This document shows positions 6,080 to 11,251 of a stretch of 11,251 nucleotides of DNA, piece by piece (position 1 is the stretch's first letter; the number at the start of each line of letters is the position of its first letter). This stretch comes from Bacillota bacterium (GTDB lineage Bacteria; Bacillota_C; Negativicutes; JAEYSJ01): NCBI GenBank assembly GCA_023434855.1, contig JAEYSJ010000232.1, forward strand, positions 1 through 11,251. Direction: 5' to 3'. Position numbers and translations under genes: made by a program. The notes under the pieces were generated by a model. The model saw only the letters and a program-made list of their open reading frames with translations, did not search any database and was not told the DNA's origin.

Positions 6080-6385
6080 ATGAAGCCAATACAAATCATT
6101 GATCGTGTCGGTTATATTGCATTCGCTAACTTTCTCTTATTTATGATTATAAGTATAATCGTTGGTGGAGATGCATTGAACGGTTTTGAAAAAGACGGAG
6201 AATATTTTGTTTCTGATCAAGGCAAGTATACTGAAGTTGATATCTTTACCTGGTATTTGAGCAGAACGTTAGGCCTGGGTGCTTTGGTATTTATACCATT
6301 GGCGATTACTTTGAAGTTAAGTCATTACTTATACAGCTTGCTCCGACGAATTTATGAGCTGATTAGAAACACCTTAATGAAATAG
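6080..6385 (+). CDS. Small membrane protein of unknown function, two TM helices with GGDALNG/GKYTEV loop
   Basis: A 101-residue protein. Hydrophobic helices at ~11-29 and ~64-79 flank a loop with GGDALNG (29-35), EYFV and GKYTEV (48-53). This loop pattern recurs in many uncharacterised bacterial membrane proteins, so I take the gene as real, but the function is unknown. It starts at ATG with AAGGATGAG upstream and lies 10 bases after the previous gene, so both are probably co-transcribed and may interact in the cytoplasmic membrane. Confidence 0.8.
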   Translation: MKPIQIIDRVGYIAFANFLLFMIISIIVGGDALNGFEKDGEYFVSDQGKYTEVDIFTWYLSRTLGLGALVFIPLAITLKLSHYLYSLLRRIYELIRNTLMK

Positions 6386-6401
6386 AGAAAGACCAGCAGA
6401 G

Positions 6402-6411
6402 TTTTGTCGAA
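6402..6411 (+). promoter_or_regulatory. Second Spo0A-box-like site TTTTGTCGAA
   Basis: The 10-mer TTTTGTCGAA is identical to that at 5698-5707. It lies 17 bases after the membrane-protein stop and upstream of the small ORF and the TonB-like remnant. A GCAG preceding it is also shared with the first site (GCAG at 5682). Function is inferred only from resemblance to the 0A box. Confidence 0.3.
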
Positions 6412-6444
6412 CGAAACTTATTATCCTCAAAAAGGAGCTAAGAA

Positions 6445-6510
6445 ATGCAACAACCAAATATAAGTATTCCGGTTAAGGTAGAGTTTCAAGACTATAAAAT
6501 ATTCATTTAG
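6445..6510 (+). CDS. Very short ORF (21 aa) with a good ribosome binding site
   Basis: AAAAAGGAG lies 8 bases before ATG; the product starts MQQPNISIPVKVEFQ and ends after 21 residues. No family is recognisable. It could be a leader peptide, the truncated start of a lost gene, or noise. The SD and the position between two cargo genes are the only support. Confidence 0.3.
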   Translation: MQQPNISIPVKVEFQDYKIFI

Positions 6511-6538
6511 GATAATCATAGAGTATAACGGAGGAATT

Positions 6539-6973
6539 ATGAATAGAATTCGATTTATTACAATGCTAACTTTCTTAGCATTTGCTATTTCCTTGCCGAT
6601 ATTGGCAATAGCTGAAAAGGAATCCGATTTTGACTTCCTCGATAAACATAAAGATACAACAGTAACAGAGGGAAAACTCATTAATTCTTTTATTTATTAC
6701 CCACCGGAAATTAAAGAGTAATATTCAGGTCAAACGTTTTTAATTAAACTGCGCATCCTTGTTTCAAAGTATGGAAGCGTTAAAGAAGTCAGTGTTAAGG
6801 AAGGTTCAGGATATAGTGACTTAGATGATGTTATTGTTGAATCGGCTAGAAACTTTGTTTTTACTCCAACCATTGTAAATGATAGACGTATTAGTGGATT
6901 AGGCATAGTACGATTAGATATTACTGTGCCTGAGAACATAAAAAATAATGCAGAATCGGAAAATACACCATGA
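6539..6973 (+). pseudogene. TonB C-terminal-domain (energy transducer-like) protein, interrupted by one in-frame stop
   Basis: ATG 6539 follows GGAGG. Residues 1-25 look like a signal peptide or membrane anchor (MNRIRFITMLTFLAFAISL, then an AIA site). Codon 61 is TAA (6719-6721). Beyond it the same frame continues for 83 sense codons to TGA at 6971-6973, without any frameshift. The downstream part reads as a TonB C-terminal domain: LRILVSKYGSVKEVSVKEGS, then SDLDDVIVESARNFVFTP and a GLGIVRLDITVP strand, while YYPPEIKE before the stop matches the usual start of that domain. The stop therefore sits inside the domain. It is most simply a nonsense mutation (from CAA or GAA) in a 143-residue periplasmic protein; readthrough or a sequence error are alternatives. 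TonB-type domains imply an outer membrane. Confidence 0.75.
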
Positions 6974-7081
6974 TATATGAAATGTTAGCTAAAGGATTTA
7001 TGCGACATAGTGTTATATATATCTATCATGCTATTTAAATGTTACGGAAACAAAATGACTACATTTTTTTGACTTTAGCTG

Positions 7082-7139
7082 TGTTAAGATGATAGCGTGA
7101 AAAGTAGAAGCTGCTCTGTTAAAGAGCCGGCTTTTTCAC
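7082..7139 (+). promoter_or_regulatory. Extended -10 element followed by a long hairpin at the predicted transcript start
   Basis: TGTTAAGAT (7082-7090) is an extended -10 candidate. A TTGACT at 7069 is too close to act as its -35. About 7 bases further, near the expected start, GTGAAAA (7097-7103) pairs with TTTTCAC (7133-7139), enclosing AGC/GCT and a terminal stem GCTCT/AGAGC. The leader would be a stable 43-base hairpin about 45 bases before the next ATG. There is no U-tract, so it is not a normal terminator. Confidence 0.4.
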
Positions 7140-7184
7140 TACAAAAGAAATAATTTTGGAATCCATTATATGTAGGGTGAAATA

Positions 7185-7607
7185 ATGTATAATTTAACGA
7201 CTTCACTTCCTTGGTTTTTTTGGTTTATTTGGGGATTTGCTGGGATAGCTGTATTATTAAAATATGCAATTTGGCCACGGAAGCATACACCTCCGATTCC
7301 TTTTATGTGGAAAGTCTCGTGGACTATTAGCCTGTTTACGTCTATTCTTGTAATAGCAAGTAGTTTTATTGATGGTACTGGTCTTTATGCAGAATATGAG
7401 CATTATATCGGAATGGCAACGGCACCAGCGGTACTAGGGCTCTTTTTAACCCTGTTTGTAGGGGGCTTTCAAATAAGCATGCGACCGGACTTTGACCCTA
7501 TTAAAAGGAGAACGACGCATATTCAGCTTATAGTGTGCATCGTGTGTATAATAATTTTAATGTGTTTAATGGGGCCGTTCGTATGGGAGCGGTATTATAG
7601 ACTATAG
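7185..7607 (+). CDS. Membrane protein of unknown function, four predicted TM helices
   Basis: A 140-residue protein with hydrophobic segments at ~9-29, 43-62, 76-97 and 112-132. The connecting loops include WPRKHTPPIP (30-39) and RPDFDPIKRR (100-109), positively charged and probably cytoplasmic. I recognise no family. The ATG follows TAGGGTGA by about 5 bases. The gene is preceded by a possible promoter and hairpin leader and stands alone, with 96 bases to the next gene. Its base composition matches the AT-rich block. Confidence 0.75.
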   Translation: MYNLTTSLPWFFWFIWGFAGIAVLLKYAIWPRKHTPPIPFMWKVSWTISLFTSILVIASSFIDGTGLYAEYEHYIGMATAPAVLGLFLTLFVGGFQISMRPDFDPIKRRTTHIQLIVCIVCIIILMCLMGPFVWERYYRL

Positions 7608-7703
7608 CCTACTTCTAAGTGTTATGGTATAGGTTTATAAGAGGGCTGCATGGAGGTGCCTTTAATAGTATAGTCAGTCAAATTTTATTAACTGGAGGTT
7701 GTC

Positions 7704-8447
7704 ATGCTTAGTACTGGAGATGCCTTTTTATATGCATTTAGTGAAATTCGAAATCGACCACAATTTTGGATTTTTACAGCTTTACTTTATGTATTATTAG
7801 GTAGTATTCGAGATGCTTTCCCGAAAGATGCAATTCTAGAAATCGCAATACTGATTAGTGAAACCTTTTTAAATATTACTGTTGCTATAGCAGCACTAAA
7901 AGGAATAGGCAATAAAGAATATAACTTGGTAGATATATTTCCTAAACCCAAAATATTTTTAAAGGCGTTTCTTCTTTATACTTTAATTGGTGCTTTAGGT
8001 GGAATAGTCTTGGTGGTACCAACGCTGTTGATTTTTTTATCGTTGTCTTTTAAAGGACTATCCACTACTCTTATTAGTTCATTGATTTTGGTGATAATGT
8101 TTTTAATACTATTGCTTATGTTTGTTAAATTATTTTTCACACAATATTATTTACTCGATAAACAAACAACAATATGGCAAACATTAAAAGAGTCGTGGAA
8201 AGATTGCAATTTTAAAGTTGTTTTAAGTATAATTATTGCTATAGTTTGGATGGTTTCCTTAAGCGTACCATTGTATGCACTAGATAAAATACTGAGCAAA
8301 TTTTACCTGCATTCAACTCATATTGCTGTACCAATAGGAATAATCGCATGTGCCCATATGTATATGCAATTACAAAATAGAAAGACAAAAGAGATAGTCG
8401 AACAGGAAAAAATTGTTCAGCAGGACAGTGGTACCTACGAGGTATAA
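7704..8447 (+). CDS. Polytopic membrane protein, about six TM helices (DUF975/YciC-like, tentative)
   Basis: A 247-residue protein. Hydrophobic helices are at ~21-35, 43-65, 84-112, 121-146, 171-191 and 206-220, with a charged C-terminal tail (225-247). The segment FFTQYYLLDKQTTIWQTLKE, placed between helices 4 and 5, resembles the conserved loop of DUF975/YciC-type integral membrane proteins. That is only a weak pattern match; function is unknown. GGAGG lies 7 bases before the ATG. The stop codon overlaps the stem of a strong terminator, so this is the last gene of the AT-rich block. Confidence 0.8.
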   Translation: MLSTGDAFLYAFSEIRNRPQFWIFTALLYVLLGSIRDAFPKDAILEIAILISETFLNITVAIAALKGIGNKEYNLVDIFPKPKIFLKAFLLYTLIGALGGIVLVVPTLLIFLSLSFKGLSTTLISSLILVIMFLILLLMFVKLFFTQYYLLDKQTTIWQTLKESWKDCNFKVVLSIIIAIVWMVSLSVPLYALDKILSKFYLHSTHIAVPIGIIACAHMYMQLQNRKTKEIVEQEKIVQQDSGTYEV

Positions 8448-8467
8448 GAGCCGAAAGGCTCTTTTTT
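8446..8467 (+). terminator. Strong Rho-independent terminator closing the AT-rich block
   Basis: AAGAGCC, tetraloop GAAA, GGCTCTT, running into TTTTTT: a 7-bp perfect stem with a stable GNRA loop and a full U-tract. The stem begins within the stop codon of the preceding gene. Confidence 0.9.
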
Positions 8468-8480
8468 CATGCCTAAATCC

Positions 8481-8491
8481 AGGAGGTGATC
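8481..8491 (+). promoter_or_regulatory. Unusually long Shine-Dalgarno sequence AGGAGGTGATC
   Basis: Eleven bases are perfectly complementary to the usual bacterial 16S rRNA 3' end (GATCACCTCCT). The core AGGAGG ends 9 bases before ATG 8496. This marks the start of the Cys-rich gene and predicts high translation. Confidence 0.8.
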
Positions 8492-8495
8492 GCAC

Positions 8496-8687
8496 ATGCC
8501 AGTAATTATTTGCAGTCGATCGGACTGCCTAAATCAAAGCAGCAAGGGCTGTACAGCCAATTTAGTAAATTGGGGTAAAGGTAAATGCGATGGCTATATC
8601 ACAAGTGCTGGCGGTATGAAGTTGCAAGTGCCTCCGATGGAGCGAAAAAACGGTAGTCTGCAGAATATGCGGACAAGAACAAGATGA
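8496..8687 (+). CDS. Small Cys-rich protein, probably a zinc-binding fold; C-terminus likely frameshifted
   Basis: As it stands, 63 residues. The first ~40 hold four cysteines (C6, C11, C19, C31) in the pattern CSRSDCLNQSSKGC and KGKCDGY, typical of small metal-binding proteins; I do not recognise the family. The last 23 residues (from M41) have no cysteine and end in a basic RTRTR tail. In the +1 frame the same DNA encodes CKCLRWSEKTVVCRICGQEQ and stops at 8697, right on the methyltransferase start. That suggests the authentic protein is ~66 residues with eight cysteines. By analogy, Mu Com is a zinc protein placed before the mom DNA-modification gene, but there is no sequence evidence of homology. 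Confidence 0.7.
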   Translation: MPVIICSRSDCLNQSSKGCTANLVNWGKGKCDGYITSAGGMKLQVPPMERKNGSLQNMRTRTR

Positions 8688-8697
8688 GGTGAGTTGA
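8623..8697 (+). pseudogene. Displaced +1-frame C-terminus of the Cys-rich protein
   Basis: After TGA at 8617-8619, this frame reads CKCLRWSEKTVVCRICGQEQ and DEVS, then TGA at 8695-8697. It has no start codon of its own. Removing one T from the AAGTTGC at 8619-8625 would fuse it to residue 42 of the upstream ORF. The TGATG overlap with the methyltransferase ATG is the normal arrangement for coupled phage genes and supports this frame as the original one. Programmed frameshifting, mutation and sequencing error are all possible. Confidence 0.45.
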
Positions 8698-10073
8698 TGG
8701 CTCAAAGAAACAACATTCCAGTTCACTGCTCTCACGATGAACTGGTTGATATAACAGCGTTAGTACCAAATCCACGCAACCCCAACCAACACTCTGATAA
8801 GCAAATTGAATTACTTGCTAAGATAATCAAAAACCAGGGCTGGCGCGCACCAATTACGGTAAGCACCCGCTCTGGTTTTATCGTTCGTGGGCATGGTCGA
8901 CTATTGGCAGCTCAACTGTTGGGAGTCAGCCAAGTGCCGGTGGATCGGCAGGATTATGCCACAGAAGCTGAGGAGTGGGCTGATCTGATTGCCGATAACC
9001 GGATTGCTGAATTGTCTCAAATAGATGATTCACTATTGGCTAGTCTAATGGCTGAGCTAAATACCAGTGATTTTGATGTCAGTTTAACTGGTTTCTCTGA
9101 CAAGCAAATAGACAACCTTTTAGCTGATTTCAATACTACAGAGGTGCGTGAAGATAACTTTGATCCTGCTGCAGTAGCCGCAGAAATAAGTGAGCCTAAG
9201 ACCAAGCCAGGTGATGTTTGGCAGCTCGGCCAGCATCGACTTATGTGTGGCGATGCCACGGTCCTCAGCGATGTAGAAAAGCTGATGGATGGAAAGCTGG
9301 CAGCAATGATATTCACCGATCCACCATACAATGTGAACTACCAGGGCGGTACCTGCGATATGCTGACGATAAAGAATGATAATATGTCGGCTGGCCAGTT
9401 TAACCAGTTTCTACACGATGCCTTTACCTCAATGTACGCCGTGACCGAGCCTGGTGGAGCGATCTATGTTTGCCACGCTGATTCTGAAGGCAGTAACTTT
9501 CGTGGTGCGCTGCAGGAGACTGGTTGGCTACTAAAGCAGTGCCTGATATGGGCAAAGAATCAGTTTGTGCTTGGACGGCAGGATTATCAGTGGCAGCATG
9601 AGCCCATTCTTTACGGATGGAAGCCTGGGGCAGCACATAAGTTTTTCGGTGGCAGAAAGCAAGGGACCGTGATAGAAGAAGCAGCGCCCATTATCGTCAG
9701 ACAAGATGACGAAGGAGCGCTGCTAACATTTACGGCCGGTATTCAGACTGTGACTTTGCGAGTGCCATCCTTTGAAGTGTTGCAAGCTGGCGATGATAGC
9801 TTGTCCACTGTTTGGCGCTTTGAAAAGCCGGTTCGCAATGGTGAGCATCCGACAATGAAGCCGATCGGACTTTGTGCCAGGGCGATTCAGAATTCCAGCC
9901 GACATGGTGAGATTGTAGCAGACTTCTTCGGCGGATCAGGAAGCACTTTAATGGCAGCTGAGCAGACCGGGCGGACTTGCTTCTCAATGGAGTTGGATCC
10001 GGTGTATTGCGATGTGATAATTCGCAGGTGGGAAGAGTTTACTAGGCAAAAGGCCGTATTGCTCAGGCTTTGA
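8697..10073 (+). CDS. ParB-domain / beta-class DNA adenine-type methyltransferase fusion
   Basis: A 458-residue protein. Residues ~14-110 are a ParB/Srx-like domain: LVPNPRNPNQHSDKQIELLA, then the motif RGHGR at 64-68 and LLAAQLLG. Residues ~185-455 are the methyltransferase: motif IV DPPY (208-211) precedes the SAM-binding motif DFFGGSGS (409-416) and HPTMKP, the beta-class order. DPPY is more usual in N6-adenine than N4-cytosine enzymes. About 45 residues are inserted between GGRKQGT (318-324) and STVWRFEKP (from 370). Such ParB-MTases are common phage orphan enzymes, protecting DNA or marking sites; the target sequence is unknown. ATG 8697 follows GAGGTGAG and overlaps an upstream stop; TTG 8694 would add one residue only. 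Apparently intact. Confidence 0.93.
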   Translation: MAQRNNIPVHCSHDELVDITALVPNPRNPNQHSDKQIELLAKIIKNQGWRAPITVSTRSGFIVRGHGRLLAAQLLGVSQVPVDRQDYATEAEEWADLIADNRIAELSQIDDSLLASLMAELNTSDFDVSLTGFSDKQIDNLLADFNTTEVREDNFDPAAVAAEISEPKTKPGDVWQLGQHRLMCGDATVLSDVEKLMDGKLAAMIFTDPPYNVNYQGGTCDMLTIKNDNMSAGQFNQFLHDAFTSMYAVTEPGGAIYVCHADSEGSNFRGALQETGWLLKQCLIWAKNQFVLGRQDYQWQHEPILYGWKPGAAHKFFGGRKQGTVIEEAAPIIVRQDDEGALLTFTAGIQTVTLRVPSFEVLQAGDDSLSTVWRFEKPVRNGEHPTMKPIGLCARAIQNSSRHGEIVADFFGGSGSTLMAAEQTGRTCFSMELDPVYCDVIIRRWEEFTRQKAVLLRL

Positions 10074-10149
10074 TGGTATTTTAGAAAAGCAGGAATCAAA
10101 GAGACATATCAAGAATACTAAGTTAAAATTTTCCAAGGGAGATGCTATC

Positions 10150-10737
10150 GTGAAAAGGATATTGATAATTTTAACTTTAGTATTCTTAGTATCATTATCG
10201 CAGAGTGAAGCTGCAACCGTAAAAGTAGATAAGAATACTGAACTGCATCCACAAGGATGGATCGCTGGCAATATGTTGTTTAAAACAGGAACAGATGTAA
10301 CCTTAAATGATAAAGGCGAGGTCATATCTGGTACCCTAAAAAATTACACATTTTTAAAGCCAGCAGCGCGTGCTTATTATAGGAATCAAAGCCAAGATCT
10401 TCAAGACATTATTTGTCTCAAAGCTGATACTGTTGTAACTTTTAACGAAAGAGGTGAAGTAGCATCCGGGACTTTAGGTGATGATGCTAATCTCATGATC
10501 GTAAAAAATACATTGCCATATGTTACTTTTAAATCTTCAACACCGATAGTATTTAACATGGATGGAAGTGTAGCAAGTGGCACAATAAAAAGTGATATGT
10601 ATTTGAGACCAGTGGGATGGGAAAACAATTCTAAAGAAAATGCAGGCTTTATTAGCTATAAGGCTGGTACAGAATTGGCGTTTAATAATAAGGGCGAGGT
10701 AGTCGCCTCAAAATCTAAAGAAACAATTAGTGAGTAA
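10150..10737 (+). CDS. Secreted repeat protein of unknown function
   Basis: A 195-residue protein. Residues 1-21 are a signal peptide (MKRILIILTLVFLVSLSQSE followed by AA). The mature part holds four imperfect ~40-residue repeats with the core T-x-V-x-F-N-x-x-G-E-V-x-S-G-T-L: TLNDKGEVISGTL (51-63), TFNERGEVASGTL (97-109), VFNMDGSVASGTI (134-146) and AFNNKGEVVAS (177-187). The recurrent FN..GEV strand-turn-strand suggests a beta-rich repeat fold, probably in the periplasm or at the cell surface. The start is GTG 10150 with AAGGGAGA about 8 bases upstream; a terminator follows. Placed between the methyltransferase and the packaging genes, it looks like a lysogenic-conversion cargo gene. The function is not recognisable. 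Confidence 0.8.
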   Translation: MKRILIILTLVFLVSLSQSEAATVKVDKNTELHPQGWIAGNMLFKTGTDVTLNDKGEVISGTLKNYTFLKPAARAYYRNQSQDLQDIICLKADTVVTFNERGEVASGTLGDDANLMIVKNTLPYVTFKSSTPIVFNMDGSVASGTIKSDMYLRPVGWENNSKENAGFISYKAGTELAFNNKGEVVASKSKETISE

Positions 10738-10765
10738 ATTCAATATTGCTCGATTATAGAAAATG

Positions 10766-10802
10766 AAAAGCTAGTATTCTACATGTTGGAATACTAGCTT
10801 TT
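10766..10802 (+). terminator. Rho-independent terminator after the secreted protein gene
   Basis: AAAAGCTAGTATTC pairs perfectly over 14 bp with GAATACTAGCTTTT around a 9-base loop. The T-run is at the end of the stem and the A-run at its start, so it may work in both directions. Confidence 0.85.
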
Positions 10803-10828
10803 ATATTGCAGAATCAAAGATGACAAAA

Positions 10829-10920
10829 GGGCGGACGCGCTAACGTCCACCCCATTCCGGACACCTCCGGAGGGAGATAGTAGGCAATACTGTGGCCACA
10901 GATTATGGAGGCTACTATCT
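10829..10920. repeat. Cluster of dyad symmetries upstream of the packaging genes
   Basis: Three hairpins in a row. GGGCGGACG pairs with CGTCCACCC with one mismatch (10829-10852). CCGGA, CACC, TCCGG (10857-10870) includes the palindrome CCTCCGGAGG (10864-10873). AGATAGTAG and CTACTATCT (10875-10883 and 10912-10920) form a 9-bp inverted repeat enclosing the 12-bp palindrome CTGTGGCCACAG (10890-10901). Candidates are a packaging (cos/pac) or TerS-binding site, an operator, or a structured 5' leader. No coding sequence explains the region. Confidence 0.55.
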
Positions 10921-10941
10921 CGTTTCCATTTTAACCCATGG

Positions 10942-11190
10942 ATGGGGGTGTCGGCAATTAACAAAACGAACAAATGTTCTATTTCTAATCACGAAAGCTT
11001 ACTCTTACAGCATCAAGCTGCAATTATCGAAGGAATTACAGATTCAAAGGCAAAGTACCGCAAAATTGTACAAGCCGGGATCGCAAAGTGGGTTAGTGAC
11101 TTTCAAAAGGGCGCCATTGAAATTAACAGCGTCGATGATTTAAAGAAGCTGATTGAATTAGATATTGAGCTCCAGCGTGATGACTTATAG
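10942..11190 (+). CDS. Small pre-terminase phage protein of unknown function
   Basis: An 82-residue protein, mostly helical. After a polar N-terminus come a HESLLLQHQAAIIEG helix, the stretch KYRKIVQAGIAKWVSDFQKG, then INSVDDLKKLIELDIELQRD. The sequence has the regular charge pattern of a real protein and ends 21 bases before the terminase start, so it belongs to the packaging operon. I do not recognise the family. The start is uncertain: ATG 10942 has no SD, and GTG 10948 is also possible. GGGGGTG at 10944 could serve only an unusual ATT at 10957. An overlapping frame beginning at GTG 10892 looks like noise. Confidence 0.65.
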   Translation: MGVSAINKTNKCSISNHESLLLQHQAAIIEGITDSKAKYRKIVQAGIAKWVSDFQKGAIEINSVDDLKKLIELDIELQRDDL

Positions 11191-11211
11191 TGGAGGTGGG
11201 TGATATGTAGT

Positions 11212-11251
11212 ATGGCAAGAGCCAGAAATCCTGATCGCGATCGAGCTTTTC
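11212..11251 (+). CDS. terS: Phage terminase small subunit, N-terminal 13 residues (truncated by window end)
   Basis: MARARNPDRDRAF is the characteristic start of PBSX-type (PF10668) terminase small subunits of Firmicute phages, which recognise phage DNA and recruit the large subunit for packaging. A GGAGGTGGG lies upstream; spacing to ATG 11212 is long (15 bases from GGAGG), and an in-frame GTG at 11200 is too close. The rest of the gene is outside the window. Confidence 0.8.
   Translation, partial: MARARNPDRDRAF

Noticed and set aside
5737..6385. The two small membrane proteins as a holin pair
   Set aside because: They lie before the packaging genes, no endolysin is next to them, and the long polar loops with GGDALNG/GKYTEV are not holin-like.
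6974..7081. Possible gene or promoter TTTTTTTGACT in the spacer
   Set aside because: All frames have frequent stops, and the TTGACT at 7069 is too close to the best -10 to pair with it.
10892..11143. GTG-initiated frame overlapping the pre-terminase gene
   Set aside because: Starts inside a palindrome, SD spacing is too long, and the competing frame from 10942 has better protein character and ends just before the terminase gene.
1..11251. CRISPR array, tRNA or rRNA genes
   Set aside because: No regularly spaced repeats and no cloverleaf with a CCA-type 3' end were seen on either strand.

Overview
The window reads as part of a temperate phage genome (prophage) from a Firmicute. Most genes lie on the plus strand, packed end to end with strong Shine-Dalgarno sites. 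The order is that of a prophage early-to-late junction: a replication protein, a block of small nucleases and DNA-metabolism proteins, a late-regulator-like gene, a DNA methyltransferase, and at the right edge the first codons of a terminase small subunit. A TonB-type C-terminal domain in a broken cargo gene, and two sites resembling the Spo0A box, point weakly to a spore-forming Firmicute with an outer membrane (Negativicutes, Sporomusaceae-like). That is an inference; there is no rRNA or housekeeping gene to settle it.

Layout. 1-1665: the end of a replication initiator-like protein, a radical SAM protein and a VRR-NUC nuclease, all overlapping. 1746-2884: a cassette on the opposite strand with its own promoter, strong SD and terminator, encoding a PUA/EVE-like domain fused to an HNH nuclease. 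It is flanked by two copies of the 9-mer TCAATTAAT and seems to have split a small ORF. 2901-5587: a tight phage operon of J-domain-like protein, PD-(D/E)XK/MmcB-like protein, ASCH protein, DUF1643 protein and a late-regulator-like protein. 5652-8467: an AT-rich cargo block, mostly small membrane proteins of unknown function, bounded by terminators and holding a TonB-like gene broken by one in-frame stop. 8481-10073: a small Cys-rich protein, possibly frameshifted, translationally adjacent to a ParB/N6-adenine-type methyltransferase. 10150-10802: a secreted repeat protein with its own terminator. 10829-11251: a cluster of dyad symmetries, a small pre-terminase gene and the start of the terminase small subunit.

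How it fits together. Genes 2901-5587 look like one polycistronic early/middle transcript leading to a regulator placed before the packaging genes. Two groups look like later additions (morons): the antiparallel EVE-HNH cassette, a plausible modification-dependent restriction enzyme, and the AT-rich membrane-protein block. The methyltransferase could modify phage or host DNA. Whether the EVE-HNH enzyme tolerates or attacks that mark cannot be told from sequence alone.
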